Source of the DNA: Calothrix sp. NIES-2098
Lineage (GTDB): Bacteria > Cyanobacteriota > Cyanobacteriia > Cyanobacteriales > Nostocaceae
Length of the DNA stretch: 64,000 nt
Reading direction: 5' to 3'
NCBI GenBank assembly: GCA_002368175.1
Contig: AP018172.1
Span: 5,521,001-5,585,000 of the forward strand
The position numbers were made by a program, and so were the translations under genes. The notes under the pieces are model-generated. The model searched no databases. It was given only the letters and a program-made list of their open reading frames with translations, and was not told where the DNA came from. Of this stretch, positions 24,916-34,076 are shown piece by piece (the first letter of the stretch is position 1; each line of letters starts with the position of its first letter).

Positions 24916-26088
24916 TTAAGCGTAGCGAATATTGGCGTTCTTAAGGCGTTGAATTGCTTCATGCATTCGTTCATCAGCTACAGTTAGAGCAATCCGAAAA
25001 AAGCCTTCTCCAGCTGCTCCATAACCGTTACCCGGAGGCACAAGAATACCACATTTGTCAAGTAGTAAGTTGACAAATTCAGCGGAAGTATATCCTGAGG
25101 GAACAGGTACCCAAACGTAAAGAGTTGCTTGTGGCGGCTGAATAGGCCAACCTAGAGATTGCAGTCCTTTAACGATGATGTCTCGGCGATTTTGGTACAC
25201 AGAAATTACAGATTGGAGTTCTTCATCATTGGTAGAATAAGCCGCGATCGCACAGGCTTGTATTGCCTTAAACACTCCAGAATCAACGTTACTTTTGACC
25301 TGTGTCAAGCCTTGAATACCGAGGGCATTTCCGACTACAAAACCAATCCGCCAACCAGTCATATTGTAAGATTTTGACAGACTGTGAAACTCGATCGCTA
25401 CATCCTTTGCGCCTGGAACCTGTAGCACACTGGGCGGTTTATAGCCGTCGTACGCCATTTCTGAGTAAGCATTATCGTGACACAGCAAAATATCGTACTG
25501 CTTGCAGAAAGCTACCAATTCCTCAAAAAATTCTAGTGTTGCCAATGCCCCTGTAGGATTATTAGGATAGTTTACCCACAACAGTTTGGCTTTGCGAGCA
25601 ACTTCTTCAGGAATCGCATTTAGATCGGGTAAAAATTGGTTTTCTGCCTTCAGCGGCATTGTAAAAGACTCACCACCAGCAAATATCGTCGAAGTCCGGT
25701 AAACAGGATAACCCGGATCTGGTATTAGAGTGTAATCTCCCGCCTCCACAAAGGCTAAAAAAGTATTGTGAATCGCTTCCTTGGAACCAATAGAAGAAAC
25801 AACCTCTGTATTCGGATTCAAATCGGCTACTCCAAACCGTCGTTCCATCCACTTAGCGGCTGCTTCCCGGAATTCTTGAGTACCTTGATAAGGTGGATAG
25901 TTGTGAGTGGAGGCGTCATCTATCGCCTCATGCATTACCTGGAGTATATGATTTGGAGTCGGTTTATCTGGATCGCCCACCGCCAAATTGATAATATCAA
26001 CTCCCTTGGCTACAAGTTCATTTCCTTTGCGGTTAATCTCAGCGAACAGATAGGGAGGAATTTTTTCTAGGCGTTTAGCGAACTGCAT
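24916..26088 (-). CDS. LL-diaminopimelate aminotransferase-like class I aminotransferase
   Basis: 390 residues; fold-type I PLP enzyme. The PLP-binding lysine is in SLSKSYNMTGWRIGF (about 234). Other family motifs are INLAVGDPDKPTP, NYPNNPTGA, the Asp/Tyr pair in LLCHDNAYSEMAY, and the carboxylate-binding Arg in FFRIALTV. The 390-residue form with FAKRLEKIPPYLFAEI at the N-terminus is that of DapL2-type enzymes. DapL converts tetrahydrodipicolinate to LL-diaminopimelate for lysine and peptidoglycan. Cyanobacteria usually also have a longer DapL, so this copy may have broader aminotransferase activity. I therefore leave the symbol blank. Confidence 0.85.
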   Translation of the reverse strand: MQFAKRLEKIPPYLFAEINRKGNELVAKGVDIINLAVGDPDKPTPNHILQVMHEAIDDASTHNYPPYQGTQEFREAAAKWMERRFGVADLNPNTEVVSSIGSKEAIHNTFLAFVEAGDYTLIPDPGYPVYRTSTIFAGGESFTMPLKAENQFLPDLNAIPEEVARKAKLLWVNYPNNPTGALATLEFFEELVAFCKQYDILLCHDNAYSEMAYDGYKPPSVLQVPGAKDVAIEFHSLSKSYNMTGWRIGFVVGNALGIQGLTQVKSNVDSGVFKAIQACAIAAYSTNDEELQSVISVYQNRRDIIVKGLQSLGWPIQPPQATLYVWVPVPSGYTSAEFVNLLLDKCGILVPPGNGYGAAGEGFFRIALTVADERMHEAIQRLKNANIRYA

Positions 26089-26296
26089 GGCGACTTGTTA
26101 CTAATGCAAATGTTGATGCTCATTAGCACAGTTTACGCCAGAGGAGGGAAATAAATATTCAACTTGCAAAAAAATACCCGCGATGGTATCAACCTAGTTA
26201 TCAGTGCTTTGATCTTACCAAGATTATGTTAATAATCCTTAAGTTATATAACTCTAGATGGAGATAAAAGTTGCTCTGTTGAGCGATAGTTTATTA

Positions 26297-26494
26297 CTAT
26301 CCTAAACTCGGAACTAACTTAATTCGCCCAGCATCCATCTCTGCCATTAATAATTCTAGAGCTTCATAATCAACATCAGATATGTAACCCCTTTGTGTCA
26401 ATTCTAAATTGATTTCATTTTCAATTTCAGGGGTTAATTTTTTAATATCAAGCGCCTTTTCTACCAATTGACGAATTACGTGCGTAGTTCTCAT
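26297..26494 (-). CDS. small conserved cyanobacterial protein
   Basis: 65 residues, acidic and helical (MRTTHVIRQLVEKALDIKK, NEINLELTQRGYISDVDYE). It resembles small proteins that recur in cyanobacterial genomes without assigned function. A perfect CRP-type palindrome lies 82 bases upstream of its start, so cAMP-dependent control is possible. There is no toxin partner next to it, so I do not call it an antitoxin. Confidence 0.6.
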   Translation of the reverse strand: MRTTHVIRQLVEKALDIKKLTPEIENEINLELTQRGYISDVDYEALELLMAEMDAGRIKLVPSLG

Positions 26495-26964
26495 AAAAGA
26501 TCGGCCAATTTCTATTTGCTATTAATTATCCAAGATATAGTCTGGTATAAAAAGTGATCTAAATACCTATACAACTGTGATCTGGATCACAATGTATCTC
26601 CATATATTTTTCCCATCAAGCTCAACATTTGCCGCTGTTAAGCACAGGGTACAAGGAATTTTACCTAATAGCTAACCTTAGTTTAAATCAGACTGCACTT
26701 TCAATAAAAATAGCTCACTCCGCATACCTACGGATGTTGATTTTGTTCTTTGGCTTGCTATGTTGATTGTTTTTTAACTGCCCAGAAAAAAAAGTATATT
26801 TACATACAATTTCTCTAGTATTTATGACAATCTTTAAACAGAGGTGGTAAAGCAATAAAGATTCAGCAAAGAAACCTAAGACAAATGGCCGATGTTCTGA
26901 AAAAAAGTTTATGTTCAAATAAATCTAAGCTTTATGGTTCAATAACTTTAATTAGGATTTCTTT
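26495..26964. other. divergent intergenic region with CRP-type site
   Basis: 470 AT-rich bases between a small minus-strand gene and the STAS gene. It contains the CRP-type palindrome. The minus-strand ORF at 26715-26918 lacks family resemblance and is treated as spurious. Confidence 0.5.
26576..26591. promoter_or_regulatory. perfect CRP-type binding palindrome
   Basis: TGTGA-TCTGGA-TCACA matches the cAMP receptor protein consensus TGTGA-N6-TCACA at all ten specified positions. SYCRP1-type regulators of cyanobacteria recognise this consensus. It sits 82 bases upstream of the small minus-strand gene and 374 bases upstream of the STAS gene. A half-site GTGATCT occurs at 26554. The site is observed; the regulator is inferred. 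Confidence 0.7.
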
Positions 26965-27267
26965 ATGCAAGCGGTACTTAAATGTCCAAAAATTACAGTT
27001 ATTCGTCCCCAAGGTTGCTTAAATGCCACCAACGCTTTAGAACTTGAACGGGATCTGACTACAGCGTTAACGCAAGATGATACCTCTATCTTGTTAGTGG
27101 ATTTGGCAGCAGTGGAATCCCTAGACAGTGCAGGTTTGATGGCATTAGTATCTGCACTCAAGTTAGCTGGAAGTTTAGGACGAACTTTACAGCTGTGCTC
27201 TGTTTCTGGCTCTATTAGAATTATTTTTGAGTTAACACAACTCGATCGGGTATTTGAGATTGTTTGA
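26965..27267 (+). CDS. STAS-domain protein (anti-sigma factor antagonist type)
   Basis: 100 residues, a single STAS domain. The pattern is ITVIRPQGCLNATNA, LLVDLAAVESLDSAGLMALV (about 45-64) and LCSVSGSIRIIFELTQLDRVFEI. The serine in LDSAGLMAL is the usual phosphorylation site by a cognate anti-sigma kinase. No kinase or sigma factor is adjacent, so the partner is not known. A 10-bp dyad follows the gene. Confidence 0.88.
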   Translation: MQAVLKCPKITVIRPQGCLNATNALELERDLTTALTQDDTSILLVDLAAVESLDSAGLMALVSALKLAGSLGRTLQLCSVSGSIRIIFELTQLDRVFEIV

Positions 27268-27278
27268 TATCCTCAGTA

Positions 27279-27317
27279 ATAGCAGTATAAACTGATGCAG
27301 GCAAACAATACTGCTAT
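27279..27317 (+). other. 10-bp dyad after the STAS gene
   Basis: ATAGCAGTAT and ATACTGCTAT form a perfect 10-bp stem with a 19-base loop, 11 bases after the STAS stop. There is no T-run, so it may be a transcript-end stabiliser, a weak terminator, or part of the leader of the following gene. Confidence 0.4.
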
Positions 27318-27439
27318 CAAGTAGAGGAAAAATTATGTAACAGAATTGTAAGTTGCCGTAAACAATTCTGTATAGAGACCTAATCAATGCTATCGTTGGA
27401 GGTGAGTAGCTGTAATTAAGTGAGCTAGAAGATAGCACA

Positions 27440-30094
27440 GTGGCTGTTGCAGTTGAAAAATTAATCACACCAGATATTTTAAAGCCAGCGCGTTACCTAG
27501 GTAATGAGCGTTTAGCAGTACACAAACCTTGGGAAACAGCAACAATACGCTGGGTATTAACCTATCCAGAAGTATATGAAGTTGGATCGTCCAACCTAGG
27601 ACATATCATTCTCTATAACATCTTAAACGCCCAGCCGCGGCAGTTATGCGATCGCGCTTACCTACCAGGTCAAGATTTGTCAGCGAAACTACGACAAACA
27701 AATACACCGTTGTTTGCTGTCGAGTCTAAGCGCTGGCTAACAGAATTCGACATTTTAGGTTTTAGTCTCAGTTATGAACTGGGAGCGACCAATATCCTAG
27801 AAATGTTGGATTTGGCGGGCATACCTTTAACATGGCAAGAACGGACAGAGGGTAATTACCCCTTAATTTTTGCTGGAGGACAGACAGCAACATCCAATCC
27901 TGAACCTTACGCTGACTTCTTCGACTTTATCGCCTTGGGAGATGGTGAAGAACTATTACCAGAGATTGGTATGGTTTTGGAACAAGGAAAACAAGCAGGA
28001 TTGAACCGTAAGCAATTGCTGCTGGACTTGGCACATATACCAGGGGTATATGTTCCCCAGTTTTATGGGATGGCAGAGGATGGTTCAGTTCATCCCTTAG
28101 TTCCAGATGTGCCAAAAAGAATTCTGCGGCGAGTTGCTACACCTATACCAGCTTATTCTATAGGGCTAGTTCCCTATGTCCAGACAGTACACGATCGCTT
28201 GACAATTGAAATTCGCCGTGGTTGCACCCGTGGTTGTCGCTTTTGCCAACCCGGAATGCTCACTCGACCAGCAAGGGATGTCGCACCAGAGAAGGTAGTG
28301 GAAGCCATTGAAACTGGAATGCGGGAGACAGGTTACAATGAGTTTTCCTTGCTATCCCTGAGTTGCTCTGATTATTTATCCCTCCCCGCAGTCGGGATGG
28401 AAATTAAAAATCGTTTAAAAAATGAAAATATAACCCTGTCGCTTCCTAGCCAACGGGTAGACAGATTTGATGAAAATATTGCTAACATCCTTGGTGGTAC
28501 AAGGCAAGGAGGACTGACTTTTGCCCCTGAAGCTGGAACCCAGCGAATGCGGGATATTGTCAATAAAGGACTGACCAATGAAGAATTGCTTAGGGGTGTA
28601 AAAACAGCCTGGGAGCAAGGTTGGGATAAAATCAAGTTGTATTTTATGATTGGCTTACCTGGTGAAACTGATGCTGATGTTATCGGCATTGCAGAAACGG
28701 TAAGTTGGTTACAGCGGGAGTGTAGGGGAAAAGGCAGAAGACCGCTAAACTTTAACTTGACAATTTCTAACTTTACTCCTAAGCCCCATACACCCTTTCA
28801 ATGGCACTCAGTTTCTACTGCTGAATTTGAGCGCAAGCAAAAGCTTCTACGGCAAGAATTCCGCCGAATCAGGGGAGTAAAACTAAATTTTACTGATATC
28901 CGGATTTCGGCAATGGAAGACTTTATTGGCAGAGGCGATCGCTCTTTAGGAAAAGTAGTCCGGCGGGCTTGGGAATTGGGTGCAGGGATGGATTCTTGGT
29001 ATGACAGTGTAGATAAAGCTTTTGCAGCTTGGGGGAAAGCGATCGCGGAAGCAGATTTGGACTGGAAATACCGTCAAATAGAAAAAGGTGAATGGAATTT
29101 ATTTCATACTGTTAAGCAGCAAGGCAGTGAAACAGAGGAAGATGAGACAGATGGAGAAGTATTATCCTCCTCATCTGGCTTACCCTACTCCCTCGATATT
29201 CCCTTACCTTGGGATCACATTGATACGGGCATTGACAAACAGTGGCTGAAAGAAGATTTACAACGTGCCCTAGAAGCCGCAATAGTACCAGACTGTTCCT
29301 TTGAAGGTTGTTCTCATTGCGGTGTCTGTGGTACTGATTTTGGTCACAACATCGTCATTGAGCCACCGCCTATACCCGAATTCGCGGGTGAGTTTGTGCC
29401 CAATACCACCAAAATACAACGCTTGCGTGTTTGGTTTGGGAAACAGGGAGATATGGCTTTAGTCAGCCACTTAGATTTGCTGCGCTTATTTGACCGCGTA
29501 GTCCGACGAGCAGGCTTACCAGTGGCTTTTACTGGTGGTTTTCATCCAACTCCGCGGATTTCTGTAGCTAATGCCTTAGCTTTGGGTGCGACTAGCAAGG
29601 GTGAAATTGTTGATTTTGAGTTAACTCAGGTAATGGACGTGGATACTTTTCGAGAAAATCTTGCTCGGGAGTTGCCCACAGACATACCTATATATGATGT
29701 CGTGCATTTAGATTTAAAAGCTCCCGCAGCTAGCCAGGCAATTGTCGCAGCAGAGTATTTAATTACCGTCTCAGCTAATGAAACTGCAACACCTGCACAA
29801 TGGCAAAACTGGATTGAGCAAATTCAAGCCAAAGAAGAAATTGCCTGGGAACAAATTACCAAGTCAGGTAAGCATCAGGTAGTAAATCTGCGCGATCGCT
29901 TGTTTGAACTGGAATTAGTAGCAACTAATAATACTCAAACTGAGTCTACAGCCAGACTGCGTTATGTGGGTAGCTGTCGTCCAGATGGTGTGTCGTTGCG
30001 TCCCGAGCAAATTCTGTTTATGCTAGAAATAGTGGCTGGCACAGAATTTATTTTGTTGCATATCCAGCGCGAACGGCTAGTTTTGGGTATATAA
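27440..30094 (+). CDS. B12-binding-type radical SAM protein fused to DUF2344 (TIGR03960-like)
   Basis: 884 residues with a GTG start (VAVAVEKLITPDILK). Residues 1-240 form the N-terminal region with the cobalamin-binding-like pattern (FDILGFSLSYELGATN, LIFAGGQTATSNPEP, FIALGDGEE). The radical SAM core has the cluster motif RRGCTRGCRFCQPG (about 259-271) and the glycine-rich TFAPEAGTQRMRD. From about 650, the DUF2344 (TIGR03936) domain begins: LRVWFGKQGDMALVSHLDLLRLFDR. A Cys-rich stretch (CSFEGCSHCGVCG) precedes it and may bind another cluster or zinc. The chemistry is unknown. The gene order with rne and rnhB suggests a link to RNA metabolism, which is an inference from context. Confidence 0.88.
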   Translation: MAVAVEKLITPDILKPARYLGNERLAVHKPWETATIRWVLTYPEVYEVGSSNLGHIILYNILNAQPRQLCDRAYLPGQDLSAKLRQTNTPLFAVESKRWLTEFDILGFSLSYELGATNILEMLDLAGIPLTWQERTEGNYPLIFAGGQTATSNPEPYADFFDFIALGDGEELLPEIGMVLEQGKQAGLNRKQLLLDLAHIPGVYVPQFYGMAEDGSVHPLVPDVPKRILRRVATPIPAYSIGLVPYVQTVHDRLTIEIRRGCTRGCRFCQPGMLTRPARDVAPEKVVEAIETGMRETGYNEFSLLSLSCSDYLSLPAVGMEIKNRLKNENITLSLPSQRVDRFDENIANILGGTRQGGLTFAPEAGTQRMRDIVNKGLTNEELLRGVKTAWEQGWDKIKLYFMIGLPGETDADVIGIAETVSWLQRECRGKGRRPLNFNLTISNFTPKPHTPFQWHSVSTAEFERKQKLLRQEFRRIRGVKLNFTDIRISAMEDFIGRGDRSLGKVVRRAWELGAGMDSWYDSVDKAFAAWGKAIAEADLDWKYRQIEKGEWNLFHTVKQQGSETEEDETDGEVLSSSSGLPYSLDIPLPWDHIDTGIDKQWLKEDLQRALEAAIVPDCSFEGCSHCGVCGTDFGHNIVIEPPPIPEFAGEFVPNTTKIQRLRVWFGKQGDMALVSHLDLLRLFDRVVRRAGLPVAFTGGFHPTPRISVANALALGATSKGEIVDFELTQVMDVDTFRENLARELPTDIPIYDVVHLDLKAPAASQAIVAAEYLITVSANETATPAQWQNWIEQIQAKEEIAWEQITKSGKHQVVNLRDRLFELELVATNNTQTESTARLRYVGSCRPDGVSLRPEQILFMLEIVAGTEFILLHIQRERLVLGI

Positions 30095-30645
30095 TCCGTC
30101 AAGGGTAGCTTGCTAGTAGTTGCCCTAATGTGGTACATCGTGGGAATTGATTTTTGGCAAGGTTGCGTTAGAATGAGATGAAGAGAAATTTTCTGGCGCT
30201 GCATTGAATCAGCTGGTTCACTACCCTGTTAGGGGTCAAAAGCAAAGATATTAGAGTGCAACTTCTAGGATTTTATCCCAGAAAAACTGAGGCAGGTTAA
30301 AGAACACACTCTCTCTTTAGCTATTTAGTGAACTTAGTAATTAATAACAAGCTCGTCGGCAACTCTTCCTCTATGCTTTTAAAACAACTGCTCGATACCT
30401 AATACCTTAAGGGTGAAGGTATAGCATCAAAAATCAACCACAGATGGTTGATGCAATTGCTTAAACATATGCAGCCTTTTTGGAATAATCGCGCGTGTAA
30501 ACGCAATCACAACATCAATAGCTCTCTAACTCTGAGCTTAGATTCACAATTTTTATTACCAGCACCACCTTTTAAGGATTACAGGGGCGAGAGGCATCAC
30601 AAACCTCCTTTACCAGTTAGTGCTGCCAATTTTTGAGGAAATTGA
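30095..30645 (+). promoter_or_regulatory. long leader upstream of rne
   Basis: 550 bases separate the preceding gene from rne. A hairpin (ATCAACCA/TGGTTGAT, loop CAGA) is at 30433-30452, and the flanking GCATCAA/TTGATGC can pair alternatively. Long, structured 5' UTRs that mediate RNase E autoregulation are known for rne in other bacteria, including cyanobacteria. Here this is inferred. A small ORF at 30448 is unlikely to be a gene. Confidence 0.45.
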
Positions 30646-32724
30646 ATGCCAAAGCAAATTATTATCGCGGAACAGCATCAAATTGCTGCTGTCTTTTCAG
30701 AAGATCAAATACAAGAACTTGTTGTAGCCACAGGTCATCACCAAATCGGTGACATATACCTAGGTGTAGTAGAAAATGTATTACCAGGTATCGATGCAGC
30801 TTTTGTGAATATTGGCGACCCAGAGCGTAACGGTTTTATTCATGTAACTGACTTGGGGCCGTTAAAGCTCAAACGTACAGCAGCAGCTATTACAGAATTA
30901 TTAGCACCACAGCAAAAAGTGTTGGTGCAAGTGATGAAAGAGCCAACGGGGACAAAAGGCCCAAGGCTTACAGGTAATATCACCATGCCCGGACGTTATG
31001 TAGTCCTCATGCCCTATGGTAGGGGTGTGAATTTGTCCCGGCGGATTAAGAGTGAAAGCGAACGTAACCGACTACGGGCACTGGCAATTTTAATCAAACC
31101 CGCCGGCATGGGTTTACTGGTGCGTACAGAAGCGGAGGGTAAGCCAGAAGAAGCAATTATTGAAGATTTAGAACTATTGCAAAGGCAATGGGAAGCTATT
31201 CAACAAGAAGCTCATTCTACCCGCGCGCCAGCATTGCTGAATCGAGACGATGATTTTATTCAGCGCGTATTGCGAGATATGTACGGCGCAGATGTGAATC
31301 GCATTGTGGTCGATTCCAGTACTGGTTTGAAACGAGTAAAACAGTATTTGCAAAACTGGAGTGGTGGACAAACACCGCAGGGATTGTTAATTGACCATCA
31401 TCGCGATCGCTCGCCAATATTAGAATACTTCCGCATTAATGCCGCGATTCGCGAAGCCCTCAAACCTAGGGTAGACTTACCTTCTGGAGGCTACATTATC
31501 ATTGAGCCTACAGAAGCATTAACAGTCATAGATGTTAACTCCGGCTCATTTACGCGATCGGCAACAGCCAGAGAAACAGTACTGTGGACTAACTGCGAAG
31601 CCGCCACAGAAATTGCCCGTCAGATGCGTCTGCGGAATATTGCTGGAGTTATCGTTGTAGATTTCATTGATATGGAATCGCGACGCGATCAACTGCAAGT
31701 TCTGGAACACTTTAACAAAGCTCTGAAAGCAGACAAAGCTCGTCCGCAAATTGCCCAACTCACCGAACTGGGTTTAGTAGAACTTACCCGCAAGCGCCAA
31801 GGTCAAAATATTTACGAATTATTTGGGGACACTTGTCCAACGTGCGGTGGTTTAGGACATACAGTGCGTCTGCCTGGAGAAACTGAAAGCAGATTGCCCA
31901 CACCAACAGAAATTCCTGAGCGTTTCGTATCTCTGCCGCATCGAGAACCACGAGAACCGCGTCTGCCAGTTGCGCGCACGCCCGAACCACGGGAAAGCTA
32001 CGATGGATTTGGGGAATCATTCGATAGCGAAGCTGATTTGGGTGCTTTGCATTTGATGAATCATCCCAGCTATCAAGAACTGAGCGATCGTGATAAGCGC
32101 CGTACCCGTACTCGTCGCAGTCGGATTGGCATTGGTGGCGCGAATGGCAAAGATGAAGGTCGGGTGGTTAGCAATCCTCTAGCTTTTGGTACTGAGTCAG
32201 ATCTGGATATTGATGCAGATAGCGAACTAGCTACAACACCAGAAATTCCTGCACCAAATCTGAACAAACAACCTTGGACTGACAGAGCAGAACGGACTAA
32301 AATTACTAAAGCAGAGCCAGTCAAACCAGTGGTAGAACCACCGGAGATTAGAACTGTAGAAATGACCCTAGAAGAGCAGGATGTTTTTGCTTTAATGGGA
32401 GTTTCTCCCTTGGTGAAGTTAGATAGGGAAGTGAAAAATCCCAAGTCTGTAATTATTAATATTGTTCAACCAGGGCAACTTCCAACTCAGCCTCCAGAAC
32501 CAGCGTTAGATGCTGCTAGCCCCGACAGAACCAGCAGTGAAGTCATTGTAGTCAAAGTGCCTACACCACAACTCGATCTAGAACCGAAATCTTCACCCCA
32601 ACCAGTAATTGAACCATCAGGATTCACTGCGCTTGCAGATGAAAGCGAAGCCAGTAGCGCTTCTTCCGCCAGCCGTCGCCGTCGTCGTCGCTCTTCTGCG
32701 GTAGATGGAACAGAAGATAGTTAA
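30646..32724 (+). CDS. rne: ribonuclease E/G
   Basis: 692 residues. RNase E makes single-strand endonucleolytic cuts and organises the degradosome. The S1 domain spans about 35-120 (GDIYLGVVENVLPGIDAAFVNIG). The catalytic DNase I-like part contains ALTVIDVNSGSF (Mg-binding Asp) and VVDFIDM. The zinc-link CPTC is at residues 397-400. After about 430 the sequence becomes Pro/Glu-rich and disordered. It ends with RRRRRRSSA at 677-685, the nonapeptide reported to bind polynucleotide phosphorylase in cyanobacteria. The ATG at 30646 follows GAGGAA. It is five bases upstream of rnhB, clearly an operon. Confidence 0.97.
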   Translation: MPKQIIIAEQHQIAAVFSEDQIQELVVATGHHQIGDIYLGVVENVLPGIDAAFVNIGDPERNGFIHVTDLGPLKLKRTAAAITELLAPQQKVLVQVMKEPTGTKGPRLTGNITMPGRYVVLMPYGRGVNLSRRIKSESERNRLRALAILIKPAGMGLLVRTEAEGKPEEAIIEDLELLQRQWEAIQQEAHSTRAPALLNRDDDFIQRVLRDMYGADVNRIVVDSSTGLKRVKQYLQNWSGGQTPQGLLIDHHRDRSPILEYFRINAAIREALKPRVDLPSGGYIIIEPTEALTVIDVNSGSFTRSATARETVLWTNCEAATEIARQMRLRNIAGVIVVDFIDMESRRDQLQVLEHFNKALKADKARPQIAQLTELGLVELTRKRQGQNIYELFGDTCPTCGGLGHTVRLPGETESRLPTPTEIPERFVSLPHREPREPRLPVARTPEPRESYDGFGESFDSEADLGALHLMNHPSYQELSDRDKRRTRTRRSRIGIGGANGKDEGRVVSNPLAFGTESDLDIDADSELATTPEIPAPNLNKQPWTDRAERTKITKAEPVKPVVEPPEIRTVEMTLEEQDVFALMGVSPLVKLDREVKNPKSVIINIVQPGQLPTQPPEPALDAASPDRTSSEVIVVKVPTPQLDLEPKSSPQPVIEPSGFTALADESEASSASSASRRRRRRSSAVDGTEDS

Positions 32725-32729
32725 GCTAA

Positions 32730-33392
32730 ATGATGATGGAGACAGAGCAAACTGCCGCAGATAGTTGGTTGCTTCCACCCCAAAGCGAATTGAATTGGCT
32801 GGAATTGTCTGCCTTATCAGGTACTTCCGGCATAGCAGGTGTGGATGAAGTAGGACGAGGTGCTTTATTTGGCCCTGTGGTTGCGGCAGCAGTCATACTA
32901 CCCGATTGTGCTTTGCCAGAACTGCTAGCAGCTAAAATTAAAGATAGTAAAAAGCTGTCTAGTTCTCGCAGAAAGCAACTAGCACAACAAATTTGTGCAT
33001 CAGCAATAGATTGGAGGATTGGCTTCGCTTCTACTGCTGAAATCGATCGCCTCAATATTTTGCAGGCAACACTGTTGGCGATGAAGCGGGCTGTGCTAAA
33101 ACTGAAAGTACAGCCTGCACTCTGCTTAATTGATGGTAATCAGTTGGTAAAAGACTTGCTATTACCGCAACAAACAATAGTTAAGGGAGATGAGCGATCG
33201 CTCAATATTGCCTCAGCTAGTATAGTGGCTAAGGTTTGGCGGGACGAACTGGTGCTGCGTCTAGCATCAAAGTACCCAATGTACGATCTTATACGTAACA
33301 AAGGTTATGGTAGCCAAAAGCATTTACTAGCACTGCAACAATACGGCCTATCACCATTGCACCGCAAGTCTTTTCGTCCTTGCCAATTTTAA
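32730..33392 (+). CDS. rnhB: ribonuclease HII
   Basis: 220 residues. RNase HII cleaves RNA in RNA-DNA hybrids, including single embedded ribonucleotides. Active-site residues appear in GVDEVGRGALFGPVV (Asp-Glu, about residue 33), DSKKLSSSRR, CLIDGNQLV (Asp), and ASIVAKVWRDELV (Asp). The C-terminal HRKSFRPC is the usual end. It starts at ATG 32730 (three ATGs in a row; the true one may be 32733 or 32736), five bases after rne, so it is probably co-transcribed and possibly coupled. Confidence 0.96.
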   Translation: MMMETEQTAADSWLLPPQSELNWLELSALSGTSGIAGVDEVGRGALFGPVVAAAVILPDCALPELLAAKIKDSKKLSSSRRKQLAQQICASAIDWRIGFASTAEIDRLNILQATLLAMKRAVLKLKVQPALCLIDGNQLVKDLLLPQQTIVKGDERSLNIASASIVAKVWRDELVLRLASKYPMYDLIRNKGYGSQKHLLALQQYGLSPLHRKSFRPCQF

Positions 33393-33488
33393 TACTGAAA
33401 AAGCCCTGCATTCTTCGGCTGTCTTGAATTAGAGAATGTTCAAAGGTAGGGTATTAACTATTTTGCTTGATACTAAACCATTGAACTA

Positions 33489-34076
33489 TTACTCTATATT
33501 CAAAATTGGTAACTCTTTACTGTCATCATTAAGCCCTTGTTCTTTTGTTTGAATAATCGCCCAACGGCGGTAATCTGCTAACAGTTGATGTAGCAGTCGT
33601 TGCTTTACTGTCAACAGTACACTCTTGAGTAAACCATTACCAGTAGCTTCTAAAATCGGTTTAGGAGTAAAGGAAAATGGGGGTGGTAGTTCCACCTCTA
33701 CTTCTAAATCGGCTTTGCCTTGTAGACGAGTCCCCGTGCTAATTTGAGATGGTGATAGATAGCCTTTTAAATTGAGAGCAAAACGTTGATTAATATACTC
33801 AATACCTAAAATTTCACAACCGACAGAGCGCAAATAAATAGTGCCATGAGATTCTGCCCATACTCTCATGTCTACAGTTGGTTGAATACTCAGTGACAAA
33901 AAACTTAGAGGACGCATTTTTAATCGAAATACTTCCTCAGAAAGCTGCTGAATGCGATTCGGATCGACTAAAGCATGAACTAGACGTTGGGGTTGACGTA
34001 AGTAGTGCTGAATGGGAATAGGCTGCTTGGGAACTGCTATTTCAACAGATTGAGAAGCTGTAAACCGGGTAGTCAT
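33489..34076 (-). CDS. DUF1997 family protein
   Basis: 195 residues beginning MTTRFTASQSVEIAV. The DUF1997 pattern is clear: PIQHYLRQPQRLVHALVDP, VFRLKMRPLSFLSLSIQPTVDM, and FSLNLKGYLSP-like FALNLKGYLSPSQ. The family is found in cyanobacteria and plastid-bearing plants and has no settled function; its START-like beta fold is an inference from family descriptions. It is divergent from pheA across 435 bases. Confidence 0.82.
   Translation of the reverse strand: MTTRFTASQSVEIAVPKQPIPIQHYLRQPQRLVHALVDPNRIQQLSEEVFRLKMRPLSFLSLSIQPTVDMRVWAESHGTIYLRSVGCEILGIEYINQRFALNLKGYLSPSQISTGTRLQGKADLEVEVELPPPFSFTPKPILEATGNGLLKSVLLTVKQRLLHQLLADYRRWAIIQTKEQGLNDDSKELPILNIE

Noticed and set aside
26297..26494. Antitoxin of a toxin-antitoxin pair
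   Set aside because: The small acidic protein has the right size, but no toxin-like gene is adjacent.
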